64,000 bases of DNA from Bacillus sp. CH30_1T (GCF_008364765.1 NZ_VTUY01000001.1:249526-313525), one strand, 5' to 3'. Shown: positions 38,651 to 47,857, numbered from the stretch's first letter. The notes: a model not told the origin generated them from the letters alone. Made by a program: numbers and translations.

Positions 38651-40057
38651 ATGAGTCCTTCTAAAAAGCTGTCAAAAAAAATTGAAGAGAATGTAGAGAT
38701 CATTCGATCTGCCGTCTATGAAGCAGAAGATTTGAAGATGAGGGATCTCATTTTCCTGAATAAGCCTTGCAAACTTCTCTTTATCGACTCTCTAGTGGAT
38801 AAAAAGTTGATAGAAAGAAATATTATTGAGCCGCTTCTTGAATGCAAAGAGGAGACTGGCCCGGAATCCGTGATAAAAAATGCGGAGTATAGTAGAACGA
38901 CCGATTTAGAAGTGACCGTGAATGGTCTCCTCGAGGGGGACTGTGCCCTGTTGTCAGAAGGTGTAAATTCCGCCCTTCTGATGCCCGTTGCCGCCGGTGA
39001 TGATAGGGCCATTCAGGAACCGGAAAATGAACACATCATCAAAGGATCCCATGATGGCTTTACGGAGAATATCAGTAAAAACATCTTCTTAATCAGGCGA
39101 AGAGTGAAAAACCCTTCAATACGAATTAAAAATTATACGTTGGGCTCTACTACAAATACAAAAGCATCGATTGTATACATTGAGGAACTGGTGGATCATG
39201 GTCCATTAGACGTATTAATAAAAAGGATAGAAGCGGTGGATGTTAAGGAGCTTCAATCTGCGGGGGAATTGGAAGAATTAATTGAAGACAACAGCTATTC
39301 TGTATTCCCACAAATATTATCAACTGAAAGACCCGACCGGGCAGCATCCTATTTATTAGAAGGGAAATCACTTGTAATCGTGGATGGAACTCCACACGTA
39401 CTGGTTTCTCCTATTACCTTTTTCAGCTTTTATCAGTCACCTGATGACTATAATAGTAGATGGATCATCGGGTCATTTTTCCGGCTCATACGTATATTCA
39501 GCTTTTTGGTTGCCATCTGCTTACCCGCCATTTATATTGCAGTCGTTTCCTTTCATTCAGAAGTTCTGCCTATCGGGATTCAATATGCGATCAGAGTTCA
39601 AATTGAATATGTCCCGCTGCCACCATTCTTTGAAGCCATTGCTATGCAGCTTGTGCTGGAACTGTTAAAGGAGGCGGCGATCCGTCTCCCTTCACCAATC
39701 GCACAAACAATCGGGATTGTCGGCGGTTTGGTCATCGGGACTGCAATAGTAGAAGCAGGTTTTGTTTCCAACACGATGATCGTCGTCATTGCACTTACTG
39801 CCATTGCCTCATTCGTAGCACCTGTCAACCAAATGGGGACGGGTGCCAGAATCATGGCTTTCCCCGTAATGGTCGCTGCCACTTTTTTTGGCTTTTTAGG
39901 CATTGTCCTTGCTCTTTCAGTATTACTGATACACCTCTGCAGGTTGGAGTCTTTCGGAAAACCTTACTTGGAACCCTTAGCCCCATTACACTTCAAGGGA
40001 ATTAAAGATTCATTTATCAAAACCAAAAAGAGGAATAACACTTTAAAACAAACGTAG
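38651..40057 (+). CDS. Germinant receptor A subunit (GerA family), operon 3
   Basis: A 468-residue A subunit, shorter at the N-terminus than the other two in this window. The conserved middle shows FPQILSTERPDR and the membrane half EAIAMQLVLELLKEAAIRLP. AGGTGA lies 8 bases before the ATG. First gene of an A-B-C operon on the plus strand. Closest in layout to operon 1, so the two may descend from one duplication. Confidence 0.92.
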   Translation: MSPSKKLSKKIEENVEIIRSAVYEAEDLKMRDLIFLNKPCKLLFIDSLVDKKLIERNIIEPLLECKEETGPESVIKNAEYSRTTDLEVTVNGLLEGDCALLSEGVNSALLMPVAAGDDRAIQEPENEHIIKGSHDGFTENISKNIFLIRRRVKNPSIRIKNYTLGSTTNTKASIVYIEELVDHGPLDVLIKRIEAVDVKELQSAGELEELIEDNSYSVFPQILSTERPDRAASYLLEGKSLVIVDGTPHVLVSPITFFSFYQSPDDYNSRWIIGSFFRLIRIFSFLVAICLPAIYIAVVSFHSEVLPIGIQYAIRVQIEYVPLPPFFEAIAMQLVLELLKEAAIRLPSPIAQTIGIVGGLVIGTAIVEAGFVSNTMIVVIALTAIASFVAPVNQMGTGARIMAFPVMVAATFFGFLGIVLALSVLLIHLCRLESFGKPYLEPLAPLHFKGIKDSFIKTKKRNNTLKQT

Positions 40058-40088
40058 GTAATCCAGAAACGAAAGTGTGGAATCGTCA

Positions 40089-41183
40089 ATGTCACAGACA
40101 GGATCCCTAACGAACTGGCAGATATTCTTTCTTATGACCCAAACTCAAGTTGGATTCGCCATTCTAACACTGCCGAATACCTTGCAAAGTACAAGTAAAG
40201 GAGACGGCTGGATGTCGGTTCTTTTGGCAGGAGTGGCTCTCCAGTTGTTTCTAGTTATTATCTGGTTATTATTGAGACGTTTCCCCAATTTAAACTATGC
40301 CGAAATCACAATATTTTTACTGGGGAAATATGTAGGAAGCTTTGTAAATATGATCATCTATCTTTACTTTATCGTAACTGCATCGTTTGTATTGCTTCGG
40401 TTTTCGTCCATTATAAAAGAACATCTGTTGACGATCACTCCTTATTGGGTAATCGGATTGCTGATGATGCTTACCTGTACGTATTTAGCCATCAGTGACA
40501 TTCGTATTATCGCCAGATTCTTTGGGCTCATATCCATTCTTTTTCTTTTCTTGTTTGGAATCTCTTTTTTTTCCTTTCTTTTGCCTGTGGACTTACATCA
40601 TATTCTCCCTTTAGGAAACACCGGCATAAAGGAAATTACCATCGGCAGCAAAGATTGCCTGTTAGCCATTTTAGGATTTGAGGTGATCCTGTTTTTATAT
40701 CCCCTCGCCTCCAAGAAGGGAACTTCATTCTTAAAAGTGATCACATGGGCCAATGTCTTTGTAACAGGTTTAACTACTTATTTTGTCATTCTTTGTATCA
40801 TGATTTTCAGTGAATCAGCCCTGAAACAAATTAAATATCCCGTTATCTACTTTTTGCGGCCCCTTCATTTTCAAATGGTAGACCGTATCGATTTACTTTT
40901 TATATCGATATGGATTGTCCCGCTGGCAGCATCGATTGTCATCTATATATATTTGAGCAGTAAAAGTCTTTCTTTTTTCAAGGGCAAACCTGTTAATCTG
41001 GTTTTGATGAATAGCACATTGATTTTCGTCCTATTTACGATCGCAAAGAAAGATCCAGACTCCCAAGAACTCTATTCCAACTATGTTGAATATTTGAGCT
41101 ATGCAGTCGTATTCGCCGTTCCATGCATTCTGCTTTTGTTTTCTTACCTAGTAAAGAAACGGGAAAAGGAGGTTTCCTATTGA
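40089..41183 (+). CDS. Germinant receptor B subunit (GerB permease family), operon 3
   Basis: A 364-residue ten-helix permease-like B subunit beginning MSQTGSLTNWQIFFLMTQTQ, with QVGFAILTLPN matching the family's first helix. Neither ATG 40089 nor GTG 40077 has a good ribosome site, so the start is uncertain. The stop overlaps the TTG start of the C-subunit gene (TTGA). Full-length and intact. Confidence 0.9.
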   Translation: MSQTGSLTNWQIFFLMTQTQVGFAILTLPNTLQSTSKGDGWMSVLLAGVALQLFLVIIWLLLRRFPNLNYAEITIFLLGKYVGSFVNMIIYLYFIVTASFVLLRFSSIIKEHLLTITPYWVIGLLMMLTCTYLAISDIRIIARFFGLISILFLFLFGISFFSFLLPVDLHHILPLGNTGIKEITIGSKDCLLAILGFEVILFLYPLASKKGTSFLKVITWANVFVTGLTTYFVILCIMIFSESALKQIKYPVIYFLRPLHFQMVDRIDLLFISIWIVPLAASIVIYIYLSSKSLSFFKGKPVNLVLMNSTLIFVLFTIAKKDPDSQELYSNYVEYLSYAVVFAVPCILLLFSYLVKKREKEVSY

Positions 41184-42274
41184 GAAAAATTCCGGTTATT
41201 TTCATTGCTATGTTCTTTCTGGCAGGGTGCTGGGACCAAAACCAGCTAAACGATAACAGACTAGTGAACGGGATCAGTTTTGACAAGGCTGAAGAGTCCG
41301 ATCATATTCTGGGGACAGTCAGGGCGATTAATATACGCAGCGCTGGTGGAGGTAAGTTTGAAGTGAAGGATGAATTTTATGAAACTGAGAACGAAACGGT
41401 TACCCAGCTTGCGGTGGATCTTCAAAATAAAGTATCCGGGAATATGGATGTTGGAAAAGCATTTGTCATTGTTGTCGGGGAAGAATTGGCCAAAACCAAG
41501 GGAATCACCTCACTAGTTGAGCCGATTCTTCGATCCACCAGGGGATATATCTCCTCGCGTATTGTGATAAGTGAAGGAAAAGGACATGAAATCTTGTCCT
41601 TGAAGCTTGAAGATAGCCCCATTGTTTTCGAGGTGGATAATCTGCTGACCGGTGGGACAAAAGGAACATCTATTCCTAAAGAAACCACGTTTACTGCTTG
41701 GAATGAAATATCAGACAAGACAAATGATATCTTTCTCCCCTATATTAAAAAAGATAACCAAGACAAGGTGATGCTGGCAGGGTCAGCCTTATTTAACGGT
41801 GATAAATTCACTGGTGATACACTGACAACAAGCCAGACCTCACTTCTGCTTATATTAAGGAATGAATTGGAAAACAGGGCGATATTAAGTATAAGATCAG
41901 ACGAGTTAAGTCAGCCTTTTACCATTGTCATTGATAAGGCCAAGACAAAAATGGATGTCAGGAAAAAAAACGGGAAAGTCACCTGCACAATAACCGCTGA
42001 TCTACAAGCAAGAATACAAAGCTATTATGAAGACAAACCTTCTGAAGATCTCAAGAACTTAAATACATTAGCTTCAAAGAAACTCACGAAAAAAGCAAAA
42101 GAACTTACCGATCTTTTAATCAAAGCCAATAGTGACGCTTTAGGAATCGCCAAAGATCTCTCCACAAAATATCCTGATTCTTGGAATGCCGAAGCGTGGA
42201 AACAGGATTATCAACAAGTGACGATAAATCCAAAGGTAAACGTTATGATCCTCGGTTCTAACAATCTTAAGTAA
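41180..42274 (+). CDS. Germinant receptor C subunit (Ger(x)C lipoprotein), operon 3
   Basis: A 364-residue lipoprotein with lipobox FLAGC (C17) and the WDQNQLNDNRLVNGISFD motif of C subunits. The start is TTG 41180, with AAAGGAGG 6-7 bases upstream and a 4-base overlap with the B-subunit stop; the ATG at 41123 lies deep inside the B gene. Ends shortly before a strong terminator. Confidence 0.9.
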   Translation: MRKIPVIFIAMFFLAGCWDQNQLNDNRLVNGISFDKAEESDHILGTVRAINIRSAGGGKFEVKDEFYETENETVTQLAVDLQNKVSGNMDVGKAFVIVVGEELAKTKGITSLVEPILRSTRGYISSRIVISEGKGHEILSLKLEDSPIVFEVDNLLTGGTKGTSIPKETTFTAWNEISDKTNDIFLPYIKKDNQDKVMLAGSALFNGDKFTGDTLTTSQTSLLLILRNELENRAILSIRSDELSQPFTIVIDKAKTKMDVRKKNGKVTCTITADLQARIQSYYEDKPSEDLKNLNTLASKKLTKKAKELTDLLIKANSDALGIAKDLSTKYPDSWNAEAWKQDYQQVTINPKVNVMILGSNNLK

Positions 42275-42355
42275 ATCTTTGCATTCGTTGATTAAGTTTA
42301 AAGCACAATAACTTAGTGTTTTTATTACATCAAACAGGATAGCTCACTTTTTTTT

Positions 42356-42389
42356 AAAAAAACCGGCCAATTCCACATTGGCCGGTTTT
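42356..42389 (+). terminator. Terminator of germination operon 3
   Basis: Stem AAAACCGGCCAAT / ATTGGCCGGTTTT with loop TCCAC; A-run before and T-run after, so it can work in both directions. Confidence 0.85.
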
Positions 42390-42498
42390 CCAAATAAAGA
42401 ATTCTGCACTAGATGATATTTCAATTACTCACGCAATGCGCATTGTACCGTTGGATCAGTGTGAAAAACAGCCTGATCATACGTATTGATTTAGAAAA

Positions 42499-43191
42499 TT
42501 ATCTTGGTTTAACTGGTAGTAAATCTATGAATAAGAACCTATCCTTTTTAGTGAGATAATCAGGTACCACCCGCTCTTCCCCTAATACATACTCAAGCGA
42601 GAACCTAAAATTTGGCCCATCAAACACAAACGAATGAAACTCCCCATTCTCACCGCAAATATCACGAGTCTCCTCGGGATAATCCCGTATAAACGCTTCA
42701 TCATATACCCTGCCTGCAAAGGACCGATCCAATTGATCCATATCCACACAAGTGAGCACGGTTTGAAACCCGAGGTCAATAAATTCACGGCTCAATTCCC
42801 CCACAGACCGACCCCAAAGAGGAAAAACCGGAGTGATCCCCGTTCCCGAAAGCATCTTCTCTCGATACTCTCGAACATCCTTTAGATGAATATCCCCGAA
42901 GACCATGTGGGTGACCCCGTCCTCCAGCATATCTGAGACCGCTCTCTCCATTCGCTCCTGATACAACTCATTAGAACACTCCTCAGGGATCCAGACCTCA
43001 CGAAGCGGAATCCCGAGCGACTCCGCCTGCCTCTTCAACAGCTCATACCGGACGCCATGAATCGAAACCCGGTCGAACCCTTCCGTCAGAGTCACGAGCA
43101 ATGAATCAATCTCGTATTCCTGAATTTGTTGAATTCCATATAATGCCAGGGTGGAATCCTTTCCACCGCTGAATGCTATGACTGTTTTCAT
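42499..43191 (-). CDS. PP-loop ATPase, diphthine-ammonia-ligase-like
   Basis: A 230-residue protein of the adenine nucleotide alpha-hydrolase superfamily, with the pyrophosphatase loop SGGKDST at 8-14 and HMVFGDIHLKDVREYRE characteristic of Dph6-related proteins. Bacteria lack diphthamide, so the substrate is unknown; an ATP-dependent amidation is plausible. ATG 43191 has GGAGG 5 bases upstream; the ATG at 43203 overlaps that site. Confidence 0.8.
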   Translation of the reverse strand: MKTVIAFSGGKDSTLALYGIQQIQEYEIDSLLVTLTEGFDRVSIHGVRYELLKRQAESLGIPLREVWIPEECSNELYQERMERAVSDMLEDGVTHMVFGDIHLKDVREYREKMLSGTGITPVFPLWGRSVGELSREFIDLGFQTVLTCVDMDQLDRSFAGRVYDEAFIRDYPEETRDICGENGEFHSFVFDGPNFRFSLEYVLGEERVVPDYLTKKDRFLFIDLLPVKPR

Positions 43192-43344
43192 TTTGGCCTC
43201 CATGTTTACGATTTTGTTTATTCTATCAACCAGCTTTCATCCTGGTCACTTACTTAAAACCAATTATTTCAAACCTAAGGAATGAACTCAATCATAACTT
43301 CACTGGTAGGAGTAAATGAGCAGTGAAGTTAACATTTTCCTATA

Positions 43345-43905
43345 TTATAATTGAAATTTCTCCTTAATTAACATTGCCACTTCTTCCGCACTCAAGTTTG
43401 TATTGTTTATCTTTATATAGTTTGAATATTTCATTTCACCTTCTAAAGAATTCAATCTGTAGTCCTCCATCGACTTCTTCAAATCACCTTCAGACCAATC
43501 GATATCCCTTTTTGATGGCTTATGTTCAAGTCTATTTGAACTTTTATTTCGCTCAAGTCTTTCTTCTAAATCTGCCTCAAGCTCGACAAAGTAAACAGTA
43601 CCTCCTTTGGACTCGAACAACTGAGAAACTTGATTAATATAATCCCAGTCCTCTTGCATATCAAATGCCCAGACGTAAGTGAAAATCATTCCATACAAAT
43701 CACTCTTTGATACTTCTTCAAATATCTCACGACGAAACAGACTGACTAATCTCTTTCCTTCTTTCGTGCCGTAGTCAAAGAAATGACTGACCAAGTCAAT
43801 CGTCATATGATTATGAAATAGTTTCAAATCCGTAAGCTTAGCTAATTCTTGTCCAACTGTCATTTTACCAACCGCTTGAGGTCCAATTACAAGAACAAAT
43901 TTCAT
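43345..43905 (-). CDS. P-loop kinase-like protein (AAA family)
   Basis: A 186-residue single-domain NTPase with Walker A GPQAVGKMT at 8-16 and a histidine-rich FHNHMTIDLV after the first strand, the pattern of small AAA/shikimate-kinase-like proteins in Bacillus. It likely phosphorylates a small molecule, not identified. AAGGAGAG precedes the ATG. Stands alone. Confidence 0.7.
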   Translation of the reverse strand: MKFVLVIGPQAVGKMTVGQELAKLTDLKLFHNHMTIDLVSHFFDYGTKEGKRLVSLFRREIFEEVSKSDLYGMIFTYVWAFDMQEDWDYINQVSQLFESKGGTVYFVELEADLEERLERNKSSNRLEHKPSKRDIDWSEGDLKKSMEDYRLNSLEGEMKYSNYIKINNTNLSAEEVAMLIKEKFQL

Positions 43906-44181
43906 GAGCTCTCTCCTTCATTAACAAAATAAAGTTCGTCTGAAAAATTTTCGTCATGCTTTATAACATTATGTATCCCCGTTCCGGTATCCCCGCGCTT
44001 CTACTGATTCTGTATTTGCCACCACGTTTTGTACTCCTTTTGAAAAGCTTGCGTTATTTTGATCATTTTCTACCGATTACTCAGTAAAAATGGCCGGTTA
44101 CTTGAAAAATCGATCCTAGATAGGCCAATATTAAGGAATCACCCCGTCATTCTGCTGCATCATAAGTCTCCAAATCCATAA

Positions 44182-44249
44182 ATCGGCGAAAAACGAATTT
44201 TATCGGCGATATTTTCATTTTATCGGCGAAATCTTAAATATATCAGCGA
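44182..44249. repeat. 20-bp tandem repeat with core ATCGGCGA
   Basis: The core ATCGGCGA starts at 44182, 44202 and 44222, and ATCAGCGA starts at 44242, an exact 20-base period with A/T-rich, less conserved spacers. A TGGGACGGACCT repeat fragment follows at 44260-44272. It lies in an 820-base stretch (43906-44731) without an intact gene. Confidence 0.75.
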
Positions 44250-44424
44250 ATCGCCTAATCTGGGACGGACCTCAATAGATGAATTCTTCCAATCTACTAA
44301 AAATGCATCGAGAAATGATCTAAACTCATTATCGTTCATCGCAACCTCTAAAACTATACCACTACCAATTATTTCAAAAAAGGACCGTGAACTCAATCCC
44401 ATATAAAAAAGAAGCTCAACCTAT

Positions 44425-44530
44425 TTAGTCGAGCCCCTGCCGATCATCATAATACTTCCCGATTTCCCGCCCCTGTGCAAGGTATCGTTCTTACCCTTCT
44501 AAGGAGAACTCCCCACTGCAGGCAGAATTC
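44425..44530 (-). pseudogene. Remnant of a DUF6843-like gene, 3' end only
   Basis: The minus strand translates as NSACSGEFSLEG, stop, ERYLAQGREIGKYYDD, against NSACSRDFSSKG-NGRYSAQGREIGKYWLSLY at the end of the intact gene at 46394-47275. The match runs about 30 codons, is broken by a TAA and is lost upstream. It marks a decayed paralogue in the 820-base gap; I see nothing else coding in that gap. Confidence 0.75.
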
Positions 44531-44731
44531 AATTAAGTATGCCATAAGATGCTGCTAATCTAATAGGCATTCTCATTCATTCTTCAAACGCTTCAGGAAT
44601 ATCCAACCTCAAAAATCAGAATAAAGCCGTGAAAAAGTGGTTTCAGATGGATAATAAATAGGGAACATCCAATCAGGATGTCCCCCAAAGAAGCAACCAG
44701 ATTTCATGAGCCAGTTGCTACTTTTCCCTCT

Positions 44732-46033
44732 CTATATCTTTGTCACTTCTATATAGCGGAGCTGGATTCCGTCTTTTTCAATCACTTTGAAGCGGTGCCC
44801 TTCTTCCTCAATGAAACTGCCGACTTTGGCATCGAGGTTTTGCGTCATGTACCAGCCTCCGATGGTGTCGATGTCCAGTTCCCCGATGTCGATGTTTATG
44901 TTCAAAAGAGAGTTGACATCATTGATGAGGACCTTTGAATCAAGAAGGTAATGTCCATCCTTAAGCTTTCGGATTTCAGCTACTTCATCCTCGTCAAATT
45001 CATCCCGGATTTCACCGACAATTTCTTCAAGGATATCCTCAACCGTCACGATGCCGGAAGTACCCCCGTATTCATCAATTAGAACCGCAATATGAACCCG
45101 CTCTTTCTGCATTTTCACAAGCAGGTCATGAATCGGAATCGTCTCGATGACTGTAATGATCGGATTGATAAAAGGTCGGAGAGTAAAGTTTTCATCCAGT
45201 TCGTTGACCATCGCCTCTGTCAGAAGCTCCTTCATATTGACGAATCCTTTGACGTTATCTTTATCGCCGTTCACGACAGGATAACGCGTGAAATTCTCAT
45301 TTCGAATGGTATCTATCACGTCCTCGAGGGTATCGTCTATGGAAAGGGAGACGATTTCTTTTCGTGGAACCATGATTTCCTTCGCAATCCGCTCATCGAA
45401 TTCAAAGATGTTGTTCACATACTTTAGTTCGTTCTTATTAATTTCACCGCTTTTATAACTTTCCGAAAGCAGGATCCGAAGCTCTTCCTCTGTATGAACT
45501 TCTTCATGCTCAGAAGCCGACTTCAACCCGAAGATTCCCACAAGCACACGTGCAGATCCATTTAAGAACCAGATAAAAGGATACATGATCCGGTAGAACC
45601 AAATGATAGGTCCCGAGAATAACAACGTAACTGCTTCTGCTTTCTGGATCGCCACCGTTTTTGGCGCAAGTTCCCCTACTACAACGTGAAGGAATGTTAC
45701 AAGGGCAAAGGCAATACCAAAGGACAGGATATGCGTGATTGCTTCATTTAACTCGAAATAAGCAAAAAGTGGATGCAAAATCTTCTCCACAGTCGGCTCA
45801 CCAAGCCAACCCAATCCAAGAGCCGTAATCGTAATTCCAAGCTGGCAAGCAGATAAATACTCATCCAGATGAGTCACGACCTTCTTAGCGGCAATCGATC
45901 CTTTACGATTCTCCGCTATGAGCTGATCAATCCTGGAACTTCGAATCTTTACAATCGCAAATTCCGTCGCTACGAAAAAAGCAGTTAAAGCAATTAATAA
46001 AACGATTAAAATTAAGTTTATAGACGTTGTCAA
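44732..46033 (-). CDS. CNNM / CBS / CorC-HlyC domain membrane protein
   Basis: A 433-residue protein: CNNM membrane domain (about 1-190, four helices), paired CBS domains (about 205-330, with VPRKEIVSL and [21 protein letters not shown]) and a C-terminal CorC_HlyC transporter-associated domain. Relatives take part in Mg2+ or Co2+ efflux and resistance. The start is TTG 46033; no normally spaced strong ribosome site is present, but GGAGGTG (46069-46063) is brought to 7 bases from the TTG if the hairpin at 46039-46060 forms. A 265-base leader suggests post-transcriptional control. Confidence 0.88.
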   Translation of the reverse strand: MTTSINLILIVLLIALTAFFVATEFAIVKIRSSRIDQLIAENRKGSIAAKKVVTHLDEYLSACQLGITITALGLGWLGEPTVEKILHPLFAYFELNEAITHILSFGIAFALVTFLHVVVGELAPKTVAIQKAEAVTLLFSGPIIWFYRIMYPFIWFLNGSARVLVGIFGLKSASEHEEVHTEEELRILLSESYKSGEINKNELKYVNNIFEFDERIAKEIMVPRKEIVSLSIDDTLEDVIDTIRNENFTRYPVVNGDKDNVKGFVNMKELLTEAMVNELDENFTLRPFINPIITVIETIPIHDLLVKMQKERVHIAVLIDEYGGTSGIVTVEDILEEIVGEIRDEFDEDEVAEIRKLKDGHYLLDSKVLINDVNSLLNINIDIGELDIDTIGGWYMTQNLDAKVGSFIEEEGHRFKVIEKDGIQLRYIEVTKI

Positions 46034-46038
46034 TTAGT

Positions 46039-46069
46039 AGCCTTATCCTCGGATAAGGCTTACACCTCC
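46039..46069 (-). promoter_or_regulatory. Shine-Dalgarno plus perfect hairpin before the TTG start
   Basis: Minus strand: GGAGGTG, TA, left arm AGCCTTATC, loop CGAG, right arm GATAAGGCT, ACTAA, TTG. The 22-base palindrome separates the ribosome site from the start; folded out, spacing is 7 bases. The right arm also holds a weaker AAGG site 7 bases before TTG, which the hairpin would hide. Confidence 0.6.
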
Positions 46070-46252
46070 ATCATGATAAATTTCACCCACTAAGTGAATG
46101 GTTGAATTGATGAAAGCATGAAGTTGAAAACTACTTATCTCTAAAAGGGATTGCATAGAACCCATATTGAGAAGTAGAACGTTCAGCTTCCAGCAACCCG
46201 GATCGAACCATTGAACCAAATGTTACGCAGCTTCGCTTAGCTGACTCGTGTC

Positions 46253-46270
46253 TTAGCTTCTCTGTCCCAT
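46253..46270 (-). CDS. Possible 5-codon upstream ORF in the CorC-type gene leader
   Basis: ATG GGA CAG AGA AGC TAA encodes MGQRS and has GGAGGG 6 bases upstream. It is the first ribosome site after the predicted promoter and about 220 bases before the main start. It may be a regulatory leader peptide or chance; the strong site is the only support. Confidence 0.3.
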   Translation of the reverse strand: MGQRS

Positions 46271-46310
46271 TATTATCCCTCCAGCCTTTTTTATATAATA
46301 ATATATTAAG

Positions 46311-46339
46311 ATTTTACTTAATTATAAGAATTTAATCAA
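46311..46339 (-). promoter_or_regulatory. Predicted promoter of the CNNM/CorC gene
   Basis: Minus strand: TTGATT (46339-46334), 17 bases, TAAAAT (46316-46311). It gives a leader of about 265 bases with the small ORF and the terminal hairpin. Confidence 0.4.
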
Positions 46340-46393
46340 ACATATTACGATAAACAGCCTTAATATGGAATTTCAAATCTCAAATATGTCTCC

Positions 46394-47275
46394 CTAATAC
46401 AAACTCAACCAATACTTCCCTATTTCCCGACCCTGTGCGGAATATCGTCCATTCCCTTTTGAGGAGAAATCCCTGCTGCAGGCCGAATTCGTCACCTGGA
46501 ATGTATCATATACAATCTCTTTTCTATCGGATCCTGTCACACTGCCACCACCGCTATGGTGAATACACTCACCTTCAAGGAGGGTCCGCTTTCCTTCTTC
46601 ATCCACATAGAAATACTGATTCTGATTTATGCTATAACCCCTGTCCTCCGTAGACGTTTGATAGATTCCATACCGTTCAATATCCGTCCTCATTAACGTG
46701 GGCAGGCTTTCGATTTCTACAGGAATGACGGAAAACTCTCCATCTTTTTCAAGGGAAGGTCGGTCAGGCATGCCATAGAAAATGACAATCGTACCCTCGT
46801 ATCCTTCAGGGACCAGGTAACGGTTTTTTATTATTTCTCCTTTATCGTTAATGGATATCCAATTCTTAGCCAGCATCACAATCGCCACAACGGAGAGCAC
46901 GCTTACTAATGTGAGATAGAATCGTTTCCTCTCCCGCTCAGGACTAGGTGTTTTTTTCCTTTTCAACCATTCATCGATCAAGAAAAAGATAACCGCACAG
47001 ATCACGGCAAACCATGCAAACCCGTCTATCACAAAATAAGTAATAGCTCCAAAGAAAGCATGGATGAAACCTGCTGCAAACAACTTTCCTTTGACAAGCT
47101 TTCTCGTTAACCAATCCGAAAGTAAGGAAACCGGAGCCCCATACGCGAGGTTACCTGCTAAGGAATATGTAAAGACAATTGGAAAGAGCCAGATGCCCCC
47201 ATCCATTATGCTAAAGATCATCAAAAAAGTAGAAAGAATCAAACTCGTATACAATGCCGGTTTTATTTTATTCAT
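46394..47275 (-). CDS. Membrane protein with C-terminal DUF6843-like domain
   Basis: A 293-residue protein: four hydrophobic helices (about 8-30, 35-60, 70-110, 123-142) and an outside domain (about 155-293) beginning YLVPEGYEGTIVIFYGMPDRP, similar to DUF6843 domains. Function unknown. ATG 47275 has AAGGGGAG 6 bases upstream; the open frame running to 47386 lacks one. A decayed copy of its 3' end lies 1.9 kb away at 44.5 kb. Confidence 0.7.
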   Translation of the reverse strand: MNKIKPALYTSLILSTFLMIFSIMDGGIWLFPIVFTYSLAGNLAYGAPVSLLSDWLTRKLVKGKLFAAGFIHAFFGAITYFVIDGFAWFAVICAVIFFLIDEWLKRKKTPSPERERKRFYLTLVSVLSVVAIVMLAKNWISINDKGEIIKNRYLVPEGYEGTIVIFYGMPDRPSLEKDGEFSVIPVEIESLPTLMRTDIERYGIYQTSTEDRGYSINQNQYFYVDEEGKRTLLEGECIHHSGGGSVTGSDRKEIVYDTFQVTNSACSRDFSSKGNGRYSAQGREIGKYWLSLY

Positions 47276-47396
47276 CCTGTCTCCCCTTAAAAGCAAGATT
47301 GTGAAGTTATTCACAAGAAAAGCATAACATAAAACAAGTTCGTTTGGGATATTTATACAAACACAAGGAGACGGACTTTTACACACGAATCCCCTA

Positions 47397-47430
47397 TGCT
47401 TTTCTTTTATGGAAATAGCATAGGGGATTC
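47397..47430 (-). terminator. Hairpin after KGG gene copy 1
   Basis: Arms GAATCCCCTATGCT and AGCATAGGGGATTC form a 14-bp stem just past the stop codon. The T-run is weak. Confidence 0.55.
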
Positions 47431-47440
47431 TCTCTAAATA

Positions 47441-47695
47441 CTAGTTATTTTTATTGTTGGAATTATTGGAGTTACCTGAATTACCGGACTGGCTTCCGCC
47501 TTTTGCTCCTATTTCCTGATAGAACTTCTTGTCGTGATTTTCTGAGGTTGCTTCTCCACCCTTTTCTCCGATCTCTTGGTAGAATTCTTTGTCATGGTTC
47601 TTAGCTGTTTGTTCGCCGCCTTTACGTCCAGCCTCTTCGTAACTCATTTTACTGTTGTTGTTGCTGTTGTTATTGTTGTTGTTACTATTTGCCAT
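47441..47695 (-). CDS. KGG-motif stress protein, copy 1
   Basis: An 84-residue very hydrophilic protein: Asn/Ser-rich head, then three repeats ending in a glycine pair, RKGGEQTAKNHDKEFYQEIG, EKGGEATSENHDKKFYQEIG and AKGGSQSG, then an Asn-rich tail. KGG repeats occur in general stress protein GsiB and similar hydrophilins thought to protect against desiccation. ATG 47695 has AAGGAGG 8 bases upstream. The repeats are almost identical to copy 2 at 48.9 kb. Confidence 0.85.
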   Translation of the reverse strand: MANSNNNNNNSNNNSKMSYEEAGRKGGEQTAKNHDKEFYQEIGEKGGEATSENHDKKFYQEIGAKGGSQSGNSGNSNNSNNKNN

Positions 47696-47704
47696 AATTA
47701 AATC

Positions 47705-47826
47705 CTCCTTAAGTGTAGTGGGTGTTGTACGTTTGTACATTGGTTATTTACCTCATGAGATGAAAATCAAACAAATCGTGGGGGTTTTTAACATTTTTGT
47801 AATTTAATTTACACTTAAGTGGAGGC
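47705..47826. repeat. Duplicated upstream region of KGG copy 1, bounded by inverted repeats
   Basis: CCTCCTTAAGTGTA (47705-47718) and TACACTTAAGTGGAGG (47811-47826) are inverted copies differing by two inserted bases. The interval is nearly the same as the one before copy 2. It contains a sigma-B-like promoter on the minus strand: GTTTGA (47773-47768), 13 bases, AGGTAA (47754-47749), and a TGTAC-AAAC-GTACA palindrome in the leader. Confidence 0.6.
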
Positions 47827-47857
47827 AGAATGTTTCTTGTATCTACTAGCTAACCTG

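Noticed and set aside
44182-44257. Regular repeats suggesting a CRISPR array
   Set aside because: The period is only 20 bases with an 8-base core; spacers would be 12 bases and are A/T-rich and similar to each other. No cas genes in the window.
44220-44402. 60-codon minus-strand open frame in the gene-poor stretch
   Set aside because: Its 3' part runs through the repeat fragment and the 20-bp repeats and it lacks a ribosome site; not a supported gene.
46200-46209. GGTTCGATCC on the minus strand, like a tRNA T-arm
   Set aside because: No matching acceptor, D or anticodon arms around it.
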